The notes under the pieces were generated by a model, which was given only the letters and a program-made list of their open reading frames with translations, was not told where the DNA came from and made no database searches. Both the position numbers and the translations under genes were made by a program. A stretch of 64,000 nt of DNA. It comes from Campylobacter sp. RM16192 (GTDB lineage Bacteria; Campylobacterota; Campylobacteria; Campylobacterales; Campylobacteraceae). Shown one piece after another: positions 34,948 through 44,840 of this stretch. The first letter of the stretch is position 1. Each line of letters starts with the position of its first letter. Location: contig NZ_CP012552.1 of assembly GCF_004803855.2 (NCBI RefSeq), forward strand, positions 1,488,001 to 1,552,000, read 5' to 3'.

Positions 34948-35814
34948 TTAAAATTGCTCAATCAACCGCTTAAAAAAGCCGCCAAAGCTTCTATTTTCGC
35001 TTGTATCAAGCACTTTTCGTTCCAACCTATAAAGCAGTTTTGACGCTATCTCCTTTAGCTCCCCACTACTTGTTGAAAATTCGGCATCATCTGTAAATAA
35101 GGTTCTTTGTTTGATACTATTTGATACATTCTTATTTTCACTAAGATATCCTATTAGCTCTAGATTTAGATCATTGGTAATATTGGCTTTTGCAACTTTT
35201 CGGATATTTTCAAATATTTTAACAGCCTCTTTTTCGTTTTTTACCATATTAAAAAGCATAAAGATATTATTTTTGACTCTTGAAGTTACCTTTATAACAG
35301 CATAGGCATCGGTTATTGCGGCCGGATCTGGCACAGTAACCACAATAACCTCATCAGCAGCCTCTAAAAATAGATGCGTATTGCCTCCTATTCCGGCCCC
35401 TGTGTCTATTATTAAAAAGTCAAGATCATTTAAAGCGCTAGCCTCATCCAAAAATCTCTCGTATAAAAATTGATTATTAAATTTTAAAATTTCATCCCCA
35501 CTCTCTCCGGGAATCAGGATTAAATTTGGCTTGATTTGAACCAAAATATCATTTAAAGAACACTCTCCTTTTAAGACGTGAAGCAAGTTTTTATTAACTC
35601 TTACATTTAAAATCACGTCTAAATTTGCAAGTCCGATATCAGCATCAAATAATGCTACTTTGTAGCCGTTATTAGCCAAAACATTTGCTAAATTTGCACT
35701 TATAGTACTCTTACCGACTCCACCCTTACCGCTTGTAACAGCGATAAAGTGAGTACTTCTAGGAACCGTGCTTGAAGAGACAAGAGTCTTTAGCTTATTA
35801 GCTTGATTATTCAT
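34948..35814 (-). CDS. flhG: flagellar number regulator FlhG (MinD-like ATPase)
   Basis: FlhG limits flagellar number and, in Campylobacter, also influences division placement through FlhF. 288 residues. Deviant Walker A TSGKGGVGKSTISANLA (about 28-44), switch I region DADIGLANLDVILN, switch II IIDTGAGIG. A C-terminal amphipathic helix (GGFFKRLIEQF) suits membrane association. An N-terminal stretch with Q and L (NQANKLKTL) may be the FlhF-activating motif. It overlaps flhF by 8 bp. Confidence 0.94.
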   Translation of the reverse strand: MNNQANKLKTLVSSSTVPRSTHFIAVTSGKGGVGKSTISANLANVLANNGYKVALFDADIGLANLDVILNVRVNKNLLHVLKGECSLNDILVQIKPNLILIPGESGDEILKFNNQFLYERFLDEASALNDLDFLIIDTGAGIGGNTHLFLEAADEVIVVTVPDPAAITDAYAVIKVTSRVKNNIFMLFNMVKNEKEAVKIFENIRKVAKANITNDLNLELIGYLSENKNVSNSIKQRTLFTDDAEFSTSSGELKEIASKLLYRLERKVLDTSENRSFGGFFKRLIEQF

Positions 35815-37162
35815 CTTTACTCTCCTTGCTGTATCCGTCCAATATACACTCTACTAAAAATTCACCCTTAGCTTCCATAAGATCATCAGGAACCTCTTGC
35901 CCTACACAAAAGTAGCTCACAGGCGTATTTGTCTCGTAAATAAGAGAGAACACATTTCCAAAAATTTTAGTTTCATCAAATTTAGTAATTATCAAAGTAT
36001 CTATGTCAAGGAAGCTAAAACCATTATAAATTTCCAATAGATCCTCTACTTTTGATCCTGCAGAAAGCACTAAATTTACATCTATTTGAGCGTCAGCACT
36101 CTTTAAAAACTTTTCAAGCCTAGCTAATTTTTCTTTATCATACTGAGAATTCCCGGTAGTATCTATCAAGATCACATCACAGTGATTTAGCTGTTTAAGA
36201 GCATCTTTAAAATCATCTACTTCAATTACGTCAAGTATCGGCAACTTCATCATCTTGGCATATTGAAACAATTGCTCCACAGCTCCGATTCTATATGTAT
36301 CAAGAGTGATTATTCCGGTTTTATACCTTATATCCTTACCATAGGCAAAGCGTGCCGCAAGCTTTGCTAGAGTCGTTGTCTTGCCAACTCCGGTAGGTCC
36401 TACTAGCATCATAATACGTTGTTTTCTATTTTTTTGCTCGTTTCTGCAAGGAAGCATTTTACGAAGCAAGGAGTAAAAATATCTTTTTACCGCATTTGGA
36501 TTGGTTTTCATAGAAGTAGGCATATTTTCAATCGTAATCTGCATAATTGAGTTTAAATGCTCATCTTTCATACCACTTTTTTTAGCAGCTTTATATATGC
36601 TCGCAAACTCAGGCGGTATAATAAGGTTATTTCTGCTAGAAGCCCTATCCTCCCAGAGCATATCCATCATCAGATTTACCTTATCTCCGATGGCGTTCAT
36701 CTGCTTTGCCACATCATCTATTTTTTTATTATAAGATGGATTTTGTCCTTCATTTGGGCTGGTTTCCATACTCATCTTTGTTATTTCACTTATCTCTTTT
36801 GCAGCCTTTGATATATTTATTAGTATATCGTTATCTTTGTTTGTATTTTTTTTATTTCCAAACAGCTCATCATCAGGCACAAAATCGCTATTTTTAGGCT
36901 CTTCTATAATCTCAAATTTTGGAGTTTGGTTTAAATTTTGAAATCGATCGTAGCCCTTTAAACTTACCGGCTTTAAAGGCTGCTTTTGCGGCTCATCCTC
37001 TTCAACACTAACTAAAATTTCATATAAAGGTTTTTTATTTATGGTCTTTGGCTGAATCTGCTTAGTAGTTACCAAAATCGCTTTTTCACCACACTGAGCT
37101 CTAGCTTTTTTTAGCGCTTCTATACTGCTTTCACCTGTAAATGTATGAAATTTAGTTGCCAA
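35807..37162 (-). CDS. flhF: flagellar SRP-type GTPase FlhF
   Basis: FlhF places flagella at the pole and is needed for expression of RpoN-dependent flagellar genes in C. jejuni. 451 residues. N-terminal B domain (FTGESSIEALKKARAQCGEKAILV), then an N domain. The GTPase domain follows from about 245, with G1 LVGPTGVGKTTTLAKLA, DTYRIGAVEQL, G3 IDTTG and G4 TKFDE. The length is somewhat under that of C. jejuni FlhF. It overlaps folK by 11 bp upstream and flhG by 8 bp downstream. Confidence 0.95.
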   Translation of the reverse strand: MATKFHTFTGESSIEALKKARAQCGEKAILVTTKQIQPKTINKKPLYEILVSVEEDEPQKQPLKPVSLKGYDRFQNLNQTPKFEIIEEPKNSDFVPDDELFGNKKNTNKDNDILINISKAAKEISEITKMSMETSPNEGQNPSYNKKIDDVAKQMNAIGDKVNLMMDMLWEDRASSRNNLIIPPEFASIYKAAKKSGMKDEHLNSIMQITIENMPTSMKTNPNAVKRYFYSLLRKMLPCRNEQKNRKQRIMMLVGPTGVGKTTTLAKLAARFAYGKDIRYKTGIITLDTYRIGAVEQLFQYAKMMKLPILDVIEVDDFKDALKQLNHCDVILIDTTGNSQYDKEKLARLEKFLKSADAQIDVNLVLSAGSKVEDLLEIYNGFSFLDIDTLIITKFDETKIFGNVFSLIYETNTPVSYFCVGQEVPDDLMEAKGEFLVECILDGYSKESKDE

Positions 37163-37655
37163 ATCTACTCCTTTTAAAACCCATTTTCATCACACCAAGC
37201 GGTAAAATTACACTTAGTCTCTCTTCTGCTCCTTTATGTGGAAGAGTAAGCCTAGAGTCATTTCTATTTCGCCCACTAAAATACAATATATCTACATCAA
37301 GCGTTCTTGGCGCATTTTTAAAACTTCTTACACGCCTAAATCGCCTCTCTAAATTTAAAGTTACTTTCAACAAGGCTCTCGCACTAAGGCTAGTTTGAAT
37401 CAAAATCACAGCGTTGTAAAAATCCGCCTGTTCTCTAAAACCAAATGCCTCATTTACCAAAATTTGAGAACTCTCTACTAAATTTATCCGCTTATCATCT
37501 TGTAAAAGTCTAAAAAGCCTATCAAAACGTCTCTTAGAGTCCCCTATATTTCCACCTATGCCTAAAAGAACGCTATATTTAAAACCGGATTTAAAATTTA
37601 AAACTTTTGGAAAAAAAACGCTTCTAACAAAGCGTCTCATTCCATTTAATCTCAT
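37152..37655 (-). CDS. folK: 2-amino-4-hydroxy-6-hydroxymethyldihydropteridine pyrophosphokinase
   Basis: HPPK transfers pyrophosphate from ATP to the pterin in folate synthesis. 167 residues. Family features seen are SVLLGIGGNIGDSKRRFDRL near the front, ESSQILVNEAFGFREQADFYNAVI, and the ATP/Mg loop APRTLDVDILYF (about 115-126) with both aspartates. The first 25 residues (MRLNGMRRFVRSVFFPKV) are an Arg- and Phe-rich extension not seen in classical HPPK. The start overlaps the pepQ stop as ATGA. Confidence 0.86.
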   Translation of the reverse strand: MRLNGMRRFVRSVFFPKVLNFKSGFKYSVLLGIGGNIGDSKRRFDRLFRLLQDDKRINLVESSQILVNEAFGFREQADFYNAVILIQTSLSARALLKVTLNLERRFRRVRSFKNAPRTLDVDILYFSGRNRNDSRLTLPHKGAEERLSVILPLGVMKMGFKRSRFGN

Positions 37656-38677
37656 AAAATTTCGGCTCCGTTTTCTCGAACAACCACTACGTCCTCGATT
37701 CTAACGCCAAATTCGTTCTCTATGTATATTCCAGGCTCCACGCTAAATACCATCCCGGCTTTTAATAGTGTCTTATCTTTCATCGATATTCTTGGAAGCT
37801 CGTGTATATCTACGCCCACACCATGTCCTGTAGAGTGGAAAAACTCTTTTCCAAAGCCATGTTTGGATATAAATTTGCGTGCCACATCATCTATCTCTTT
37901 AGTTTTTTTGCCTATTTCAATAGCTTTTATGGCTAAACTTTGAGCCTCTTTTACAATCTCATAAACTTCTTGCTGCTTTTGATTCTTAAATTTTTGCTCT
38001 TTAGAGAAGCTGAAATCGGCTGTAAAACAAGCCGTTCTTGTTCTATCAGAGCAATATCTTTTAAATTTTACTCCGGCGTCAAGCAAGAGCAAGTCATCCT
38101 CTTTTAGTCTCTTTTTGCTTGGTAGCGCGTGCGCTTTGGCCGCATTTTCATTTATCGCCACAATGGGAGAGAAGCTAAGTTCGAGTGATCCTTTTTGCTT
38201 AAATATGAACTCAGCGTTAAAAAACAACTCCTCTTCGCTCATTCCTTCGCCTTTTTCTCTTACAAATTTTGCAAATTCATCAAAGCATTTAGCTCCTAAT
38301 CTTGCGGCCTCTTTTAAAATTTTAATCTCATCTTCACTCTTTAAAATGCGTGAAATTTGCGAAAAATTAGGCTTTGGTTTAAAATTGATTTTTGAATTTT
38401 TATTTAGCTCTTCAAACTCTGCCACACTAAAATCACAAGGATCAAAGGTCAAATTTTTAACTCTTTTATCTCGTAAAAATTCTCTGGCATCTTTTATCAA
38501 GCCTCTTTGAACTTGTAATACTTGACAGTTTTTAGCTAGCTCTTTAGCCTCTATCCCGTATCTAGCGTCTGTTAAAAAAAATCTTATGCCGCCAATATCA
38601 ATAAATAGTGCGTTATCACAGCTATATCCGCACTCATGATAGATGGCATTTTCATTTTTTAGAATAAAATTTCTCAT
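37652..38677 (-). CDS. pepQ: Xaa-Pro aminopeptidase (M24 family)
   Basis: A cytoplasmic metallopeptidase that removes N-terminal residues before proline. 341 residues, creatinase-type N-domain and pita-bread catalytic domain. Metal ligands are present: LLLDAGVKFKRYCSDRTRT (two aspartates), the histidine in HSTGHGVGVDIHELP, and the glutamates in VFSVEPGIYIE and GVRIEDVVVV. Whether it acts as PepP or PepQ cannot be told from sequence. It lies between aroQ and folK. Confidence 0.88.
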   Translation of the reverse strand: MRNFILKNENAIYHECGYSCDNALFIDIGGIRFFLTDARYGIEAKELAKNCQVLQVQRGLIKDAREFLRDKRVKNLTFDPCDFSVAEFEELNKNSKINFKPKPNFSQISRILKSEDEIKILKEAARLGAKCFDEFAKFVREKGEGMSEEELFFNAEFIFKQKGSLELSFSPIVAINENAAKAHALPSKKRLKEDDLLLLDAGVKFKRYCSDRTRTACFTADFSFSKEQKFKNQKQQEVYEIVKEAQSLAIKAIEIGKKTKEIDDVARKFISKHGFGKEFFHSTGHGVGVDIHELPRISMKDKTLLKAGMVFSVEPGIYIENEFGVRIEDVVVVRENGAEIL

Positions 38678-38687
38678 GATTTCTTAA

Positions 38688-39170
38688 TTATTCTTGTGTG
38701 TTTTGAGCCTGCCTTACCGCTTTGATTTGCTCGAAAATTTGAAGCATTGCAATCATTGCCAGATGATATCCAACAGGTCCAAAACCAACTATTTGTCCAG
38801 CAGTCACCGGAGATATCATGCTCTTTTGACGAAATTCTTCTCTGCGGTGAATATTACTGATATGAACTTCTATTGCAGGCAAGCTAACAGCACTTAATGC
38901 GTCTCTTATGGCAATAGAGTTATGTGTGTAGGCTGCAGGATTTATTATAATACCGTCAGCATCGCCATAGCACTCTTGAATTTTATCTACAAGCTCACCT
39001 TCTAAATTGCTTTGAAAAAACTCTATATCTACATCGTTTTGCTCTGCAAAAAGTTTCATTTGATTATGAATGTCTTCCATTTTCATAACACCGTAAATAG
39101 AAGTCTCTCTAGTGCCTAGCATATTGATATTTGGCCCTTGAATAACCATAACTTTAAATTTTTTATCCAT
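38688..39170 (-). CDS. aroQ: 3-dehydroquinate dehydratase, type II
   Basis: Third step of the shikimate pathway. 160 residues. The active-site loop [17 protein letters not shown] (about residues 10-26) with the catalytic arginine and tyrosine, the histidine in [17 protein letters not shown] and the substrate-binding [17 protein letters not shown] are intact. The C-terminal 20 residues are a helical extension. First gene of the minus-strand run aroQ-pepQ-folK-flhF-flhG-fliA-fliM-fliY, facing mqnX. Confidence 0.95.
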   Translation of the reverse strand: MDKKFKVMVIQGPNINMLGTRETSIYGVMKMEDIHNQMKLFAEQNDVDIEFFQSNLEGELVDKIQECYGDADGIIINPAAYTHNSIAIRDALSAVSLPAIEVHISNIHRREEFRQKSMISPVTAGQIVGFGPVGYHLAMIAMLQIFEQIKAVRQAQNTQE

Positions 39171-39349
39171 CGTATTTCCTTTTAAATAAATTTTAAATTT
39201 AGCTTTAATTATACATTTTTATTTCTAAATTTTTGTTTTTATTCATCTTAGCCTTATGCGATTATTCTAAGGCTTTTTGGGCAAAATAGATAAAATTTGA
39301 AGCCTTTAAATAAGAAAAATTTGTTAAAATCACAACAAAAAGGTTCAAA

Positions 39350-40573
39350 ATGACTATTTTAAAGCCAAAATTGATAATATTATGCGATGAAAAATTCACT
39401 ATTTTACAAAATAAAGCGGTCGCTTTTGACGACAGGATCATAAAAATAGGCGAAGCGAGCGAGCTAAAAAAAGAATTCAAGGATGCCGAATTTATAGAAG
39501 AAAAAGAAACAATCCTGGCTCCGGCATTTATAAATCCACATGTTCATTTAGAGTTTAGCGCTAATAAAACTAGCCTTGTTTATGGGGATTTTTTGGAGTG
39601 GCTAAGTAGCGTAATAAACTCTCGTTCCACGCTTTCGCAGCAAGCCAATGAAGAAGTTATAAAATCCGCTATAAAAACTATGCAAAAAAGTGGAGTAGGC
39701 ACTATAGGTACGGTTTCTAGCTTCGGAACAGACCTCAAAGCCTGTGTTAAAAGCTCTGCTAGAGTAATATACTTTAACGAGATTTTAGGCTCCAATGAGG
39801 AATTTTTAGATGTAAATTGGCAGAGCTTTAAAAAGCGTTTCGATGAGAGCGTGAAATTTAAAAGCGAATTTTTCACTCCCGCTATATCCGTTCACTCACC
39901 ATATTCTACGCACCCAAATTTGGCTAAAGCCGCTATAAATCTCGCAAAAGAGCAAAATTTACTAGTATCCACGCACCTAATGGAGTCAAATCACGAAAGG
40001 GACTGGCTAGAAAGCGGCGTAGGCGGATTTAAAGAGTGGCTTGGTAAATTTAGTAAATTTCCAAAACCTTTTTATAGCGTCGATAGTTTTATTAAAATGT
40101 TTGCTGGTGCTAGAACTCTCTTTACGCACTGCGTTTATATGAGTGATTTTGGCAAATTTGATAACTATATTCACAGTGTTACGCACTGTGCTTTCTCAAA
40201 TAGATTACTTAGTAAAAAGACTTTGAATTTACAAAATTTATTAGATCAAAATATCTATTTTAATATAGGCACAGACGGGCTTAGCTCAAATATCAGTCTA
40301 AATTTTTTAGACGAATTGAGGGCTAATTTATTAATTCATAGTGAATTTGATTTAAAAAATTTAGCTAAAATTTTGCTCCTTGCATCCACTTCATGGTGTG
40401 CAAAGTCCCTAAATTTAGATCTTGGAGAGATTAAAGAGGGAAAACTGGCGGATATGGCATTGTATGATGGATTTGGTAACACAGAGCAAGATGAGCTTGC
40501 TTTGATGTTTTTGTTACACGCAAAAGAGTGCAAAAAGCTATATATCCAAGGCAAATCTTTAAATTTAGACTAA
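39350..40573 (+). CDS. mqnX: aminofutalosine deaminase-type amidohydrolase
   Basis: A 407-residue metal-dependent hydrolase. In Campylobacterota this family deaminates 6-amino-6-deoxyfutalosine or its relatives in the futalosine menaquinone pathway. Metal ligands: H-x-H in FINPHVHLEF (about 62-66), histidine in VSTHLMESNHERDW, histidine in LFTHCVYMSD and aspartate in NIGTDGLSS. The gene order aroQ / amidohydrolase / sppA is that of C. jejuni Cj0066c-Cj0068. Other chlorohydrolase-like substrates cannot be excluded. Confidence 0.8.
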   Translation: MTILKPKLIILCDEKFTILQNKAVAFDDRIIKIGEASELKKEFKDAEFIEEKETILAPAFINPHVHLEFSANKTSLVYGDFLEWLSSVINSRSTLSQQANEEVIKSAIKTMQKSGVGTIGTVSSFGTDLKACVKSSARVIYFNEILGSNEEFLDVNWQSFKKRFDESVKFKSEFFTPAISVHSPYSTHPNLAKAAINLAKEQNLLVSTHLMESNHERDWLESGVGGFKEWLGKFSKFPKPFYSVDSFIKMFAGARTLFTHCVYMSDFGKFDNYIHSVTHCAFSNRLLSKKTLNLQNLLDQNIYFNIGTDGLSSNISLNFLDELRANLLIHSEFDLKNLAKILLLASTSWCAKSLNLDLGEIKEGKLADMALYDGFGNTEQDELALMFLLHAKECKKLYIQGKSLNLD

Positions 40574-40585
40574 CAAGGAAAGAAA

Positions 40586-41455
40586 TTGAATTTTTTAAAA
40601 CTACTTTTTTCGCCTATAGTTGCGATATTTAAATTTATAAATGAATACTTTAAAACCATGATTTTTCTCTTAATCTTGTTTTTTATATTCATCTACCCGG
40701 ATTCAAAATCAATAAACAACCCAAATTTAGTTCAAATAGATATAAGCGGTATGATTTTAGATAGCCAAAAGACGCTAAAAGAGATACATGAAGCAACCAA
40801 GCATGATCATATCAAAGGAGTTTTGCTATTCATAGATAGTCCCGGAGGCGCTCTTGCACCAAGCACAGAGATAGCTATGGCAGTAAAAAAATTAAGAGCC
40901 AAAAAACCCGTGATAGCTTATGCCGGCGGGGCAATGACTAGTGGAAGCTACTACTCCGGAGTAAATTCAAATAAAATTTTGGCAAATCCGGGCTCGTTCA
41001 TAGGCTCAATAGGGGTCATAATTCAAGCTCCGAATATAAGCGAACTAGCCAATAAAATCGGAATATCTCAGCAAGTTGTAAAGGCAGGAGAGTTTAAAGA
41101 GGTAGGAACATTTGCCAGAAAGTGGAGCAGTATTGAGCGAAATGAGCTTGAAAAACTGGTCAAAAAATCTTACGATATGTTTGTAAAAGATGTTGCCACA
41201 GCAAGAAATTTAGATGTCAATAAAAGCCTAGAATGGGCAAACGCTAGAGTATTTTTAGCCTCGGATGCTAAAAGAGTCGGGCTTATAGACGATGTAAGCG
41301 ATTATTACTCGGCAAGAAAAGAGATAGAAAATCTAAGCGGTGTGGCTATGCCAGTGTGGAAAGAGAAGCACGCCTACGAAAGAGCTCTGGACGGAATTTT
41401 AAAAGATGGTGTAAATAGCGTGATAAACTCTGTTTTTATAAACTGGATCAGGTAA
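40586..41455 (+). CDS. sppA: signal peptide peptidase SppA (S49 protease)
   Basis: A membrane-anchored serine protease that degrades leftover signal peptides. 289 residues, TTG start with AAGGAAAG in front. N-terminal membrane helix about 17-37. Active-site serine in GGAMTSGSYYSGVNSNKI, with the lysine expected in VVKAGEFKEVG, and the substrate groove motif FIDSPGGALAPS. The shortened single-domain form is usual in bacteria other than enterics. It ends 2 bp before the stop of the convergent ribD. Confidence 0.92.
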   Translation: MNFLKLLFSPIVAIFKFINEYFKTMIFLLILFFIFIYPDSKSINNPNLVQIDISGMILDSQKTLKEIHEATKHDHIKGVLLFIDSPGGALAPSTEIAMAVKKLRAKKPVIAYAGGAMTSGSYYSGVNSNKILANPGSFIGSIGVIIQAPNISELANKIGISQQVVKAGEFKEVGTFARKWSSIERNELEKLVKKSYDMFVKDVATARNLDVNKSLEWANARVFLASDAKRVGLIDDVSDYYSARKEIENLSGVAMPVWKEKHAYERALDGILKDGVNSVINSVFINWIR

Positions 41456-41457
41456 GT

Positions 41458-42459
41458 TTATCTTATTATCTTATACCAGCCATAGTTATCACTGCCAAAA
41501 TTTGATCCAAATAGCCTTTTTAGACTTAAATTTGCTCTTAAATTTTGTAAATTTTTAAATTCGCTTGATTGATAGATTAACACCCATCTTACTCTTTCAT
41601 CAAGCGAGTTTAAAAACCTCTCCCCGCCTTCAAACATCACAAGAGGAGCTTTAAAAGCCTTTTCAAGACTATTTGACATCTCAACGCTTCTGCCATTCAC
41701 ATCAAAAAGCGGAATTGTTTTATCAAAATTTTGCACCTTAGAGTATATAAGAATATCCGGATTTTTACCATTTTTTATAAGTCTAGTATCAAGAGTCGGA
41801 CGGTCTGTTCGCACCGTATTGCCGCCTATTACAAGCAGATCTGATACGCTTCTTAGTCTATGCATATGAGTGCGGCTTTGTTCGTTTGATATCACTCCAC
41901 CGGTGGCTACTCCGTTTGCACAAAGGGCGATTTTAAAAAAGCTGAAATTTCCATTTTGCCAAGATAAAAAAGGCTCTATAAGCTCATCAGCTCTATCTTT
42001 TAAAACATCAAATTTAAGCTTAATATCGCCATCTCTTAAAATTTCAGCCCCACCGCTTGCCTTTTTATTTTCGTCTCGTCTAGCTATTATTACTTCTGCA
42101 AAGCCTAAAATTTTAAGCAAATTAGCACAAGGTGGAGTTTTACCATAGTGAGAACATGGCTCAAGCGTTACATAGGCCTTTGAACCTTTTAAAAGTCCGT
42201 TATGATTAGCCAAAATAAACTCATAAAGCTCATTTGAGCCATTTGGAAATTTAAAACTGGGATTAATTTTTAAAAGAGCCGATTTTACCGTATTGAGTTC
42301 AGCATGAGCCTCTCCGGCTCTTTCATGAGCTTCGCATGCAAGAAGAGCGCCATTTTTATCTAAGATTACACAGCCAACAGCAGGATTTGGATATGTTAAA
42401 ATCTGAAATTCCCAAGCCTTTTGTAAAGCCAAATTCATATAAAATTCATCATTTATCAT
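41458..42459 (-). CDS. ribD: riboflavin biosynthesis deaminase/reductase RibD
   Basis: Bifunctional: deaminates then reduces the pyrimidine intermediate of riboflavin synthesis. 333 residues. Deaminase zinc motif AHAELNT (about 51-57) and PCSHYGKTPPCANLL (about 100-114). The reductase domain starts near 175, with NGVATGGVIS and GGNTVRTDRPTLDTRL for NADPH binding, but its C-terminal part is short and divergent (family usually about 360), ending GSNFGSDNYGWYKIIR. Both domains are recognisable; full reductase activity is likely but not certain. Confidence 0.88.
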   Translation of the reverse strand: MINDEFYMNLALQKAWEFQILTYPNPAVGCVILDKNGALLACEAHERAGEAHAELNTVKSALLKINPSFKFPNGSNELYEFILANHNGLLKGSKAYVTLEPCSHYGKTPPCANLLKILGFAEVIIARRDENKKASGGAEILRDGDIKLKFDVLKDRADELIEPFLSWQNGNFSFFKIALCANGVATGGVISNEQSRTHMHRLRSVSDLLVIGGNTVRTDRPTLDTRLIKNGKNPDILIYSKVQNFDKTIPLFDVNGRSVEMSNSLEKAFKAPLVMFEGGERFLNSLDERVRWVLIYQSSEFKNLQNLRANLSLKRLFGSNFGSDNYGWYKIIR

Positions 42460-42494
42460 CTAAAAACCAAAAATAAATAGATTAGCTATAAAAA

Positions 42495-42517
42495 GGATAT
42501 AGGAAAGCCCTATATCC
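42495..42517 (-). terminator. intrinsic terminator of bamA
   Basis: On the minus strand GGATATAGG-gcttt-CCTATATCC, followed directly by a run of T. A 9-bp perfect stem with U tail, 20 bp after the bamA stop. Confidence 0.75.
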
Positions 42518-42536
42518 AAAATATCTAAATAAACCT

Positions 42537-44759
42537 CTAGAAGCGCTGTCCGATTGTAAATTCAAACGAACTAGTTTCATCTCCTGGCTTATCATTAAGC
42601 GGTTTAGCAAAAATTAGTTGCAATGGACCTATAGGAGTGATCCATTCTATGCCTGCGCCTGTTGAATATCTGGTATTTTCATTAATGCTACTTTGACCGA
42701 TCTTTCCGTAGTCAAAAAATAACACGCCGCGCATTTTTACACGATCTATGATAGGGAAGCTTAGCTCAAATGAGTTGTTAAAAGATATAGTTCCTCCTGT
42801 TTCGTCTCCATATTTATTTTTAGGAGAGACGGTTCTTGAATCATATCCTCTTAAATTTCTAATGCCACCTAAATATAACTTCTCGTTAATAGGCACATAT
42901 CCCCTATCCCAAATTTTGGCAAAATTTGCCTTATATCTTAAGATTAAATCATAATCAATCCACTCTCTAAGTCCAAGATACCAGTTAAATCCTGTTCTAC
43001 TCTTTATAAATTTCTCATCTCCACCCACGCCCGCATATTCAAGGCTAGTTGTGGCTATTATACCTGTTCTTGGTAGATAATAATCATCCGTATTATTATA
43101 TGTAATAGACGGGATAAGTGCACTTTTTAGACTTTTACCTTCTTTGTATCCTGTTCTAATTAAAGTCTCACTTAGCTTTTTAATATCACTTTGCTCTATA
43201 ACATACCCAATTGAAGCACTTAAATTTCTAGTTAGTTTTCGTCCCACAACAGCATTAAAACCGTATGATCTCTCATCATAGTTATCCCAATCATAATCAT
43301 TGGCATATATAGTTCCTCCCAAGCTATACTCAGAGTCAAATATTCTAGGATTTGTAAGTCCAATCTGTCCTGAAAGTTCATTATCACTTCTATCTATGCT
43401 AAACACGCCTTTCATGCCACTACCAAATACGTTTGTGTCAGATATACTAGCGTTAAGCAACAGTCCATCAGAGCTTCCATATCCTATACCACCACTTATT
43501 GTTCCAGTTGACGCTTCTTTGACATTTACTAAAAGATCAACCTCATTAGTACCGACTCTTTCTTCTTTTATCTCTACATCTTCAAAATATCCGGTCCTTT
43601 TAAGTGCGGTTTTACTATCCTCAAGATCTGTTCTGCTGTATAAATTTCCCTCTGTTAAATAAAGCTCTCTTCTAACAACTCTATCTACGGTTCTGTCATT
43701 GCCTGAAATTTGAACGTTTCTTATATATGCTTTATCTCCAGGAATAATTTCATAAACTATACTAACGTTTCTATCTTGGCTATTTTTATCTGTTCTTGGC
43801 AAAACTTTCACAAAGGCATATCCTCTATCGGCAACCATATCATCAAGCTTTTGCATATCTCTTCTAAGCCTTGCCGAATTCATCCTATCACCGACCTCTA
43901 GCTTAAAGTCTTTTAAAATTTTTTCCTTATCAAGCTCCAAAAACTCAGGTGCATCTATATCAACGCTAGATACGGTATATGGCTCACCCTCATTGATATA
44001 ATAAGTAAGTTCAGCAGTATAATTATCCATATATGCATTTAGATATGGCGTAGAAACCGTAGCGTCAAGATACCCTTTTTGAAAATATTTATCTTGAATT
44101 CGTCCCGGATCGTTTGGTAGTTCAAAAAGTTTTACTTTTCCGTCGTTTCTACCCCATAACCAACCCATAAATTCACGCTCTTTATTGGCCACAAGAGGCT
44201 CTATATCACCATAATCAAAAACTTTTGCACCTACTAAATTTACTTTTTCTATTATGATATTTTCACCACGATTTACATTCAAGGTTACAAATAAACTACT
44301 GTCATTGACGGCTACACTCTCTTTGGTTACATCCACAACGGTATCAAAATAGCCCTTTGACTCATAGTACTGTCTAATTCGCTCTTTTGCTCTACTGATA
44401 GCAAGTTCGTCATACATATTTCCTTGCTTAATTCCAATTAATTGATCTATTGCGGTCTTATCATTAGTAACAACACCTTTTATGTCAAGTCTAGAGATAC
44501 TAGGCTTTTCTTTTACAACAACTAAAATATCACCATCGCTTTCTTCAATATAGACATCATCAAAATAATTTTGTCTAAACAAATTTGAAATTGCAGTATC
44601 GCTATTTTCACCAGTTAATTGATCTCCTGCTTTTAGTCCCATAATATCCTTTGCAACCTCAGGAGATAGACGTAAAAGACCTTTGAAATTTATAGATTTT
44701 ATCTCTACAGCACTACCTAAACATGCCACAGCAAGTAGTAAAAAAACGCTTTTTTTCAT
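42537..44759 (-). CDS. bamA: outer membrane protein assembly factor BamA
   Basis: BamA inserts beta-barrel proteins into the outer membrane. 740 residues from the ATG at 44759. This start is chosen because it begins the signal peptide MKKSVFLLLAVACLGSA; the open frame 14 codons longer adds a non-signal sequence. POTRA repeats run to about residue 340, with typical ends such as YFDDVYIEE, YFDTVVDVTKE and YFEDVEIKEE. The barrel follows, including the RGYDS-type loop (IRNLRGYDSRTVS) essential for function. The last residue is Phe, the usual outer-membrane signal. Single gene with its own terminator, divergent from tyrA. Confidence 0.95.
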   Translation of the reverse strand: MKKSVFLLLAVACLGSAVEIKSINFKGLLRLSPEVAKDIMGLKAGDQLTGENSDTAISNLFRQNYFDDVYIEESDGDILVVVKEKPSISRLDIKGVVTNDKTAIDQLIGIKQGNMYDELAISRAKERIRQYYESKGYFDTVVDVTKESVAVNDSSLFVTLNVNRGENIIIEKVNLVGAKVFDYGDIEPLVANKEREFMGWLWGRNDGKVKLFELPNDPGRIQDKYFQKGYLDATVSTPYLNAYMDNYTAELTYYINEGEPYTVSSVDIDAPEFLELDKEKILKDFKLEVGDRMNSARLRRDMQKLDDMVADRGYAFVKVLPRTDKNSQDRNVSIVYEIIPGDKAYIRNVQISGNDRTVDRVVRRELYLTEGNLYSRTDLEDSKTALKRTGYFEDVEIKEERVGTNEVDLLVNVKEASTGTISGGIGYGSSDGLLLNASISDTNVFGSGMKGVFSIDRSDNELSGQIGLTNPRIFDSEYSLGGTIYANDYDWDNYDERSYGFNAVVGRKLTRNLSASIGYVIEQSDIKKLSETLIRTGYKEGKSLKSALIPSITYNNTDDYYLPRTGIIATTSLEYAGVGGDEKFIKSRTGFNWYLGLREWIDYDLILRYKANFAKIWDRGYVPINEKLYLGGIRNLRGYDSRTVSPKNKYGDETGGTISFNNSFELSFPIIDRVKMRGVLFFDYGKIGQSSINENTRYSTGAGIEWITPIGPLQLIFAKPLNDKPGDETSSFEFTIGQRF

Positions 44760-44790
44760 TGATTTTAACCTAAAAATGTGTATTAGGCGG

Positions 44791-44796
44791 TATAAT
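44791..44796 (+). promoter_or_regulatory. -10 element (TATAAT) of tyrA
   Basis: Perfect TATAAT 45 bp before the tyrA ATG in the 81-bp gap between the divergent bamA and tyrA genes. The bamA promoter must lie in the same gap. Confidence 0.45.
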
Positions 44797-44840
44797 AACA
44801 CATTTTAATTTTAAACAATATAAATTTACAAAGGCTTTTT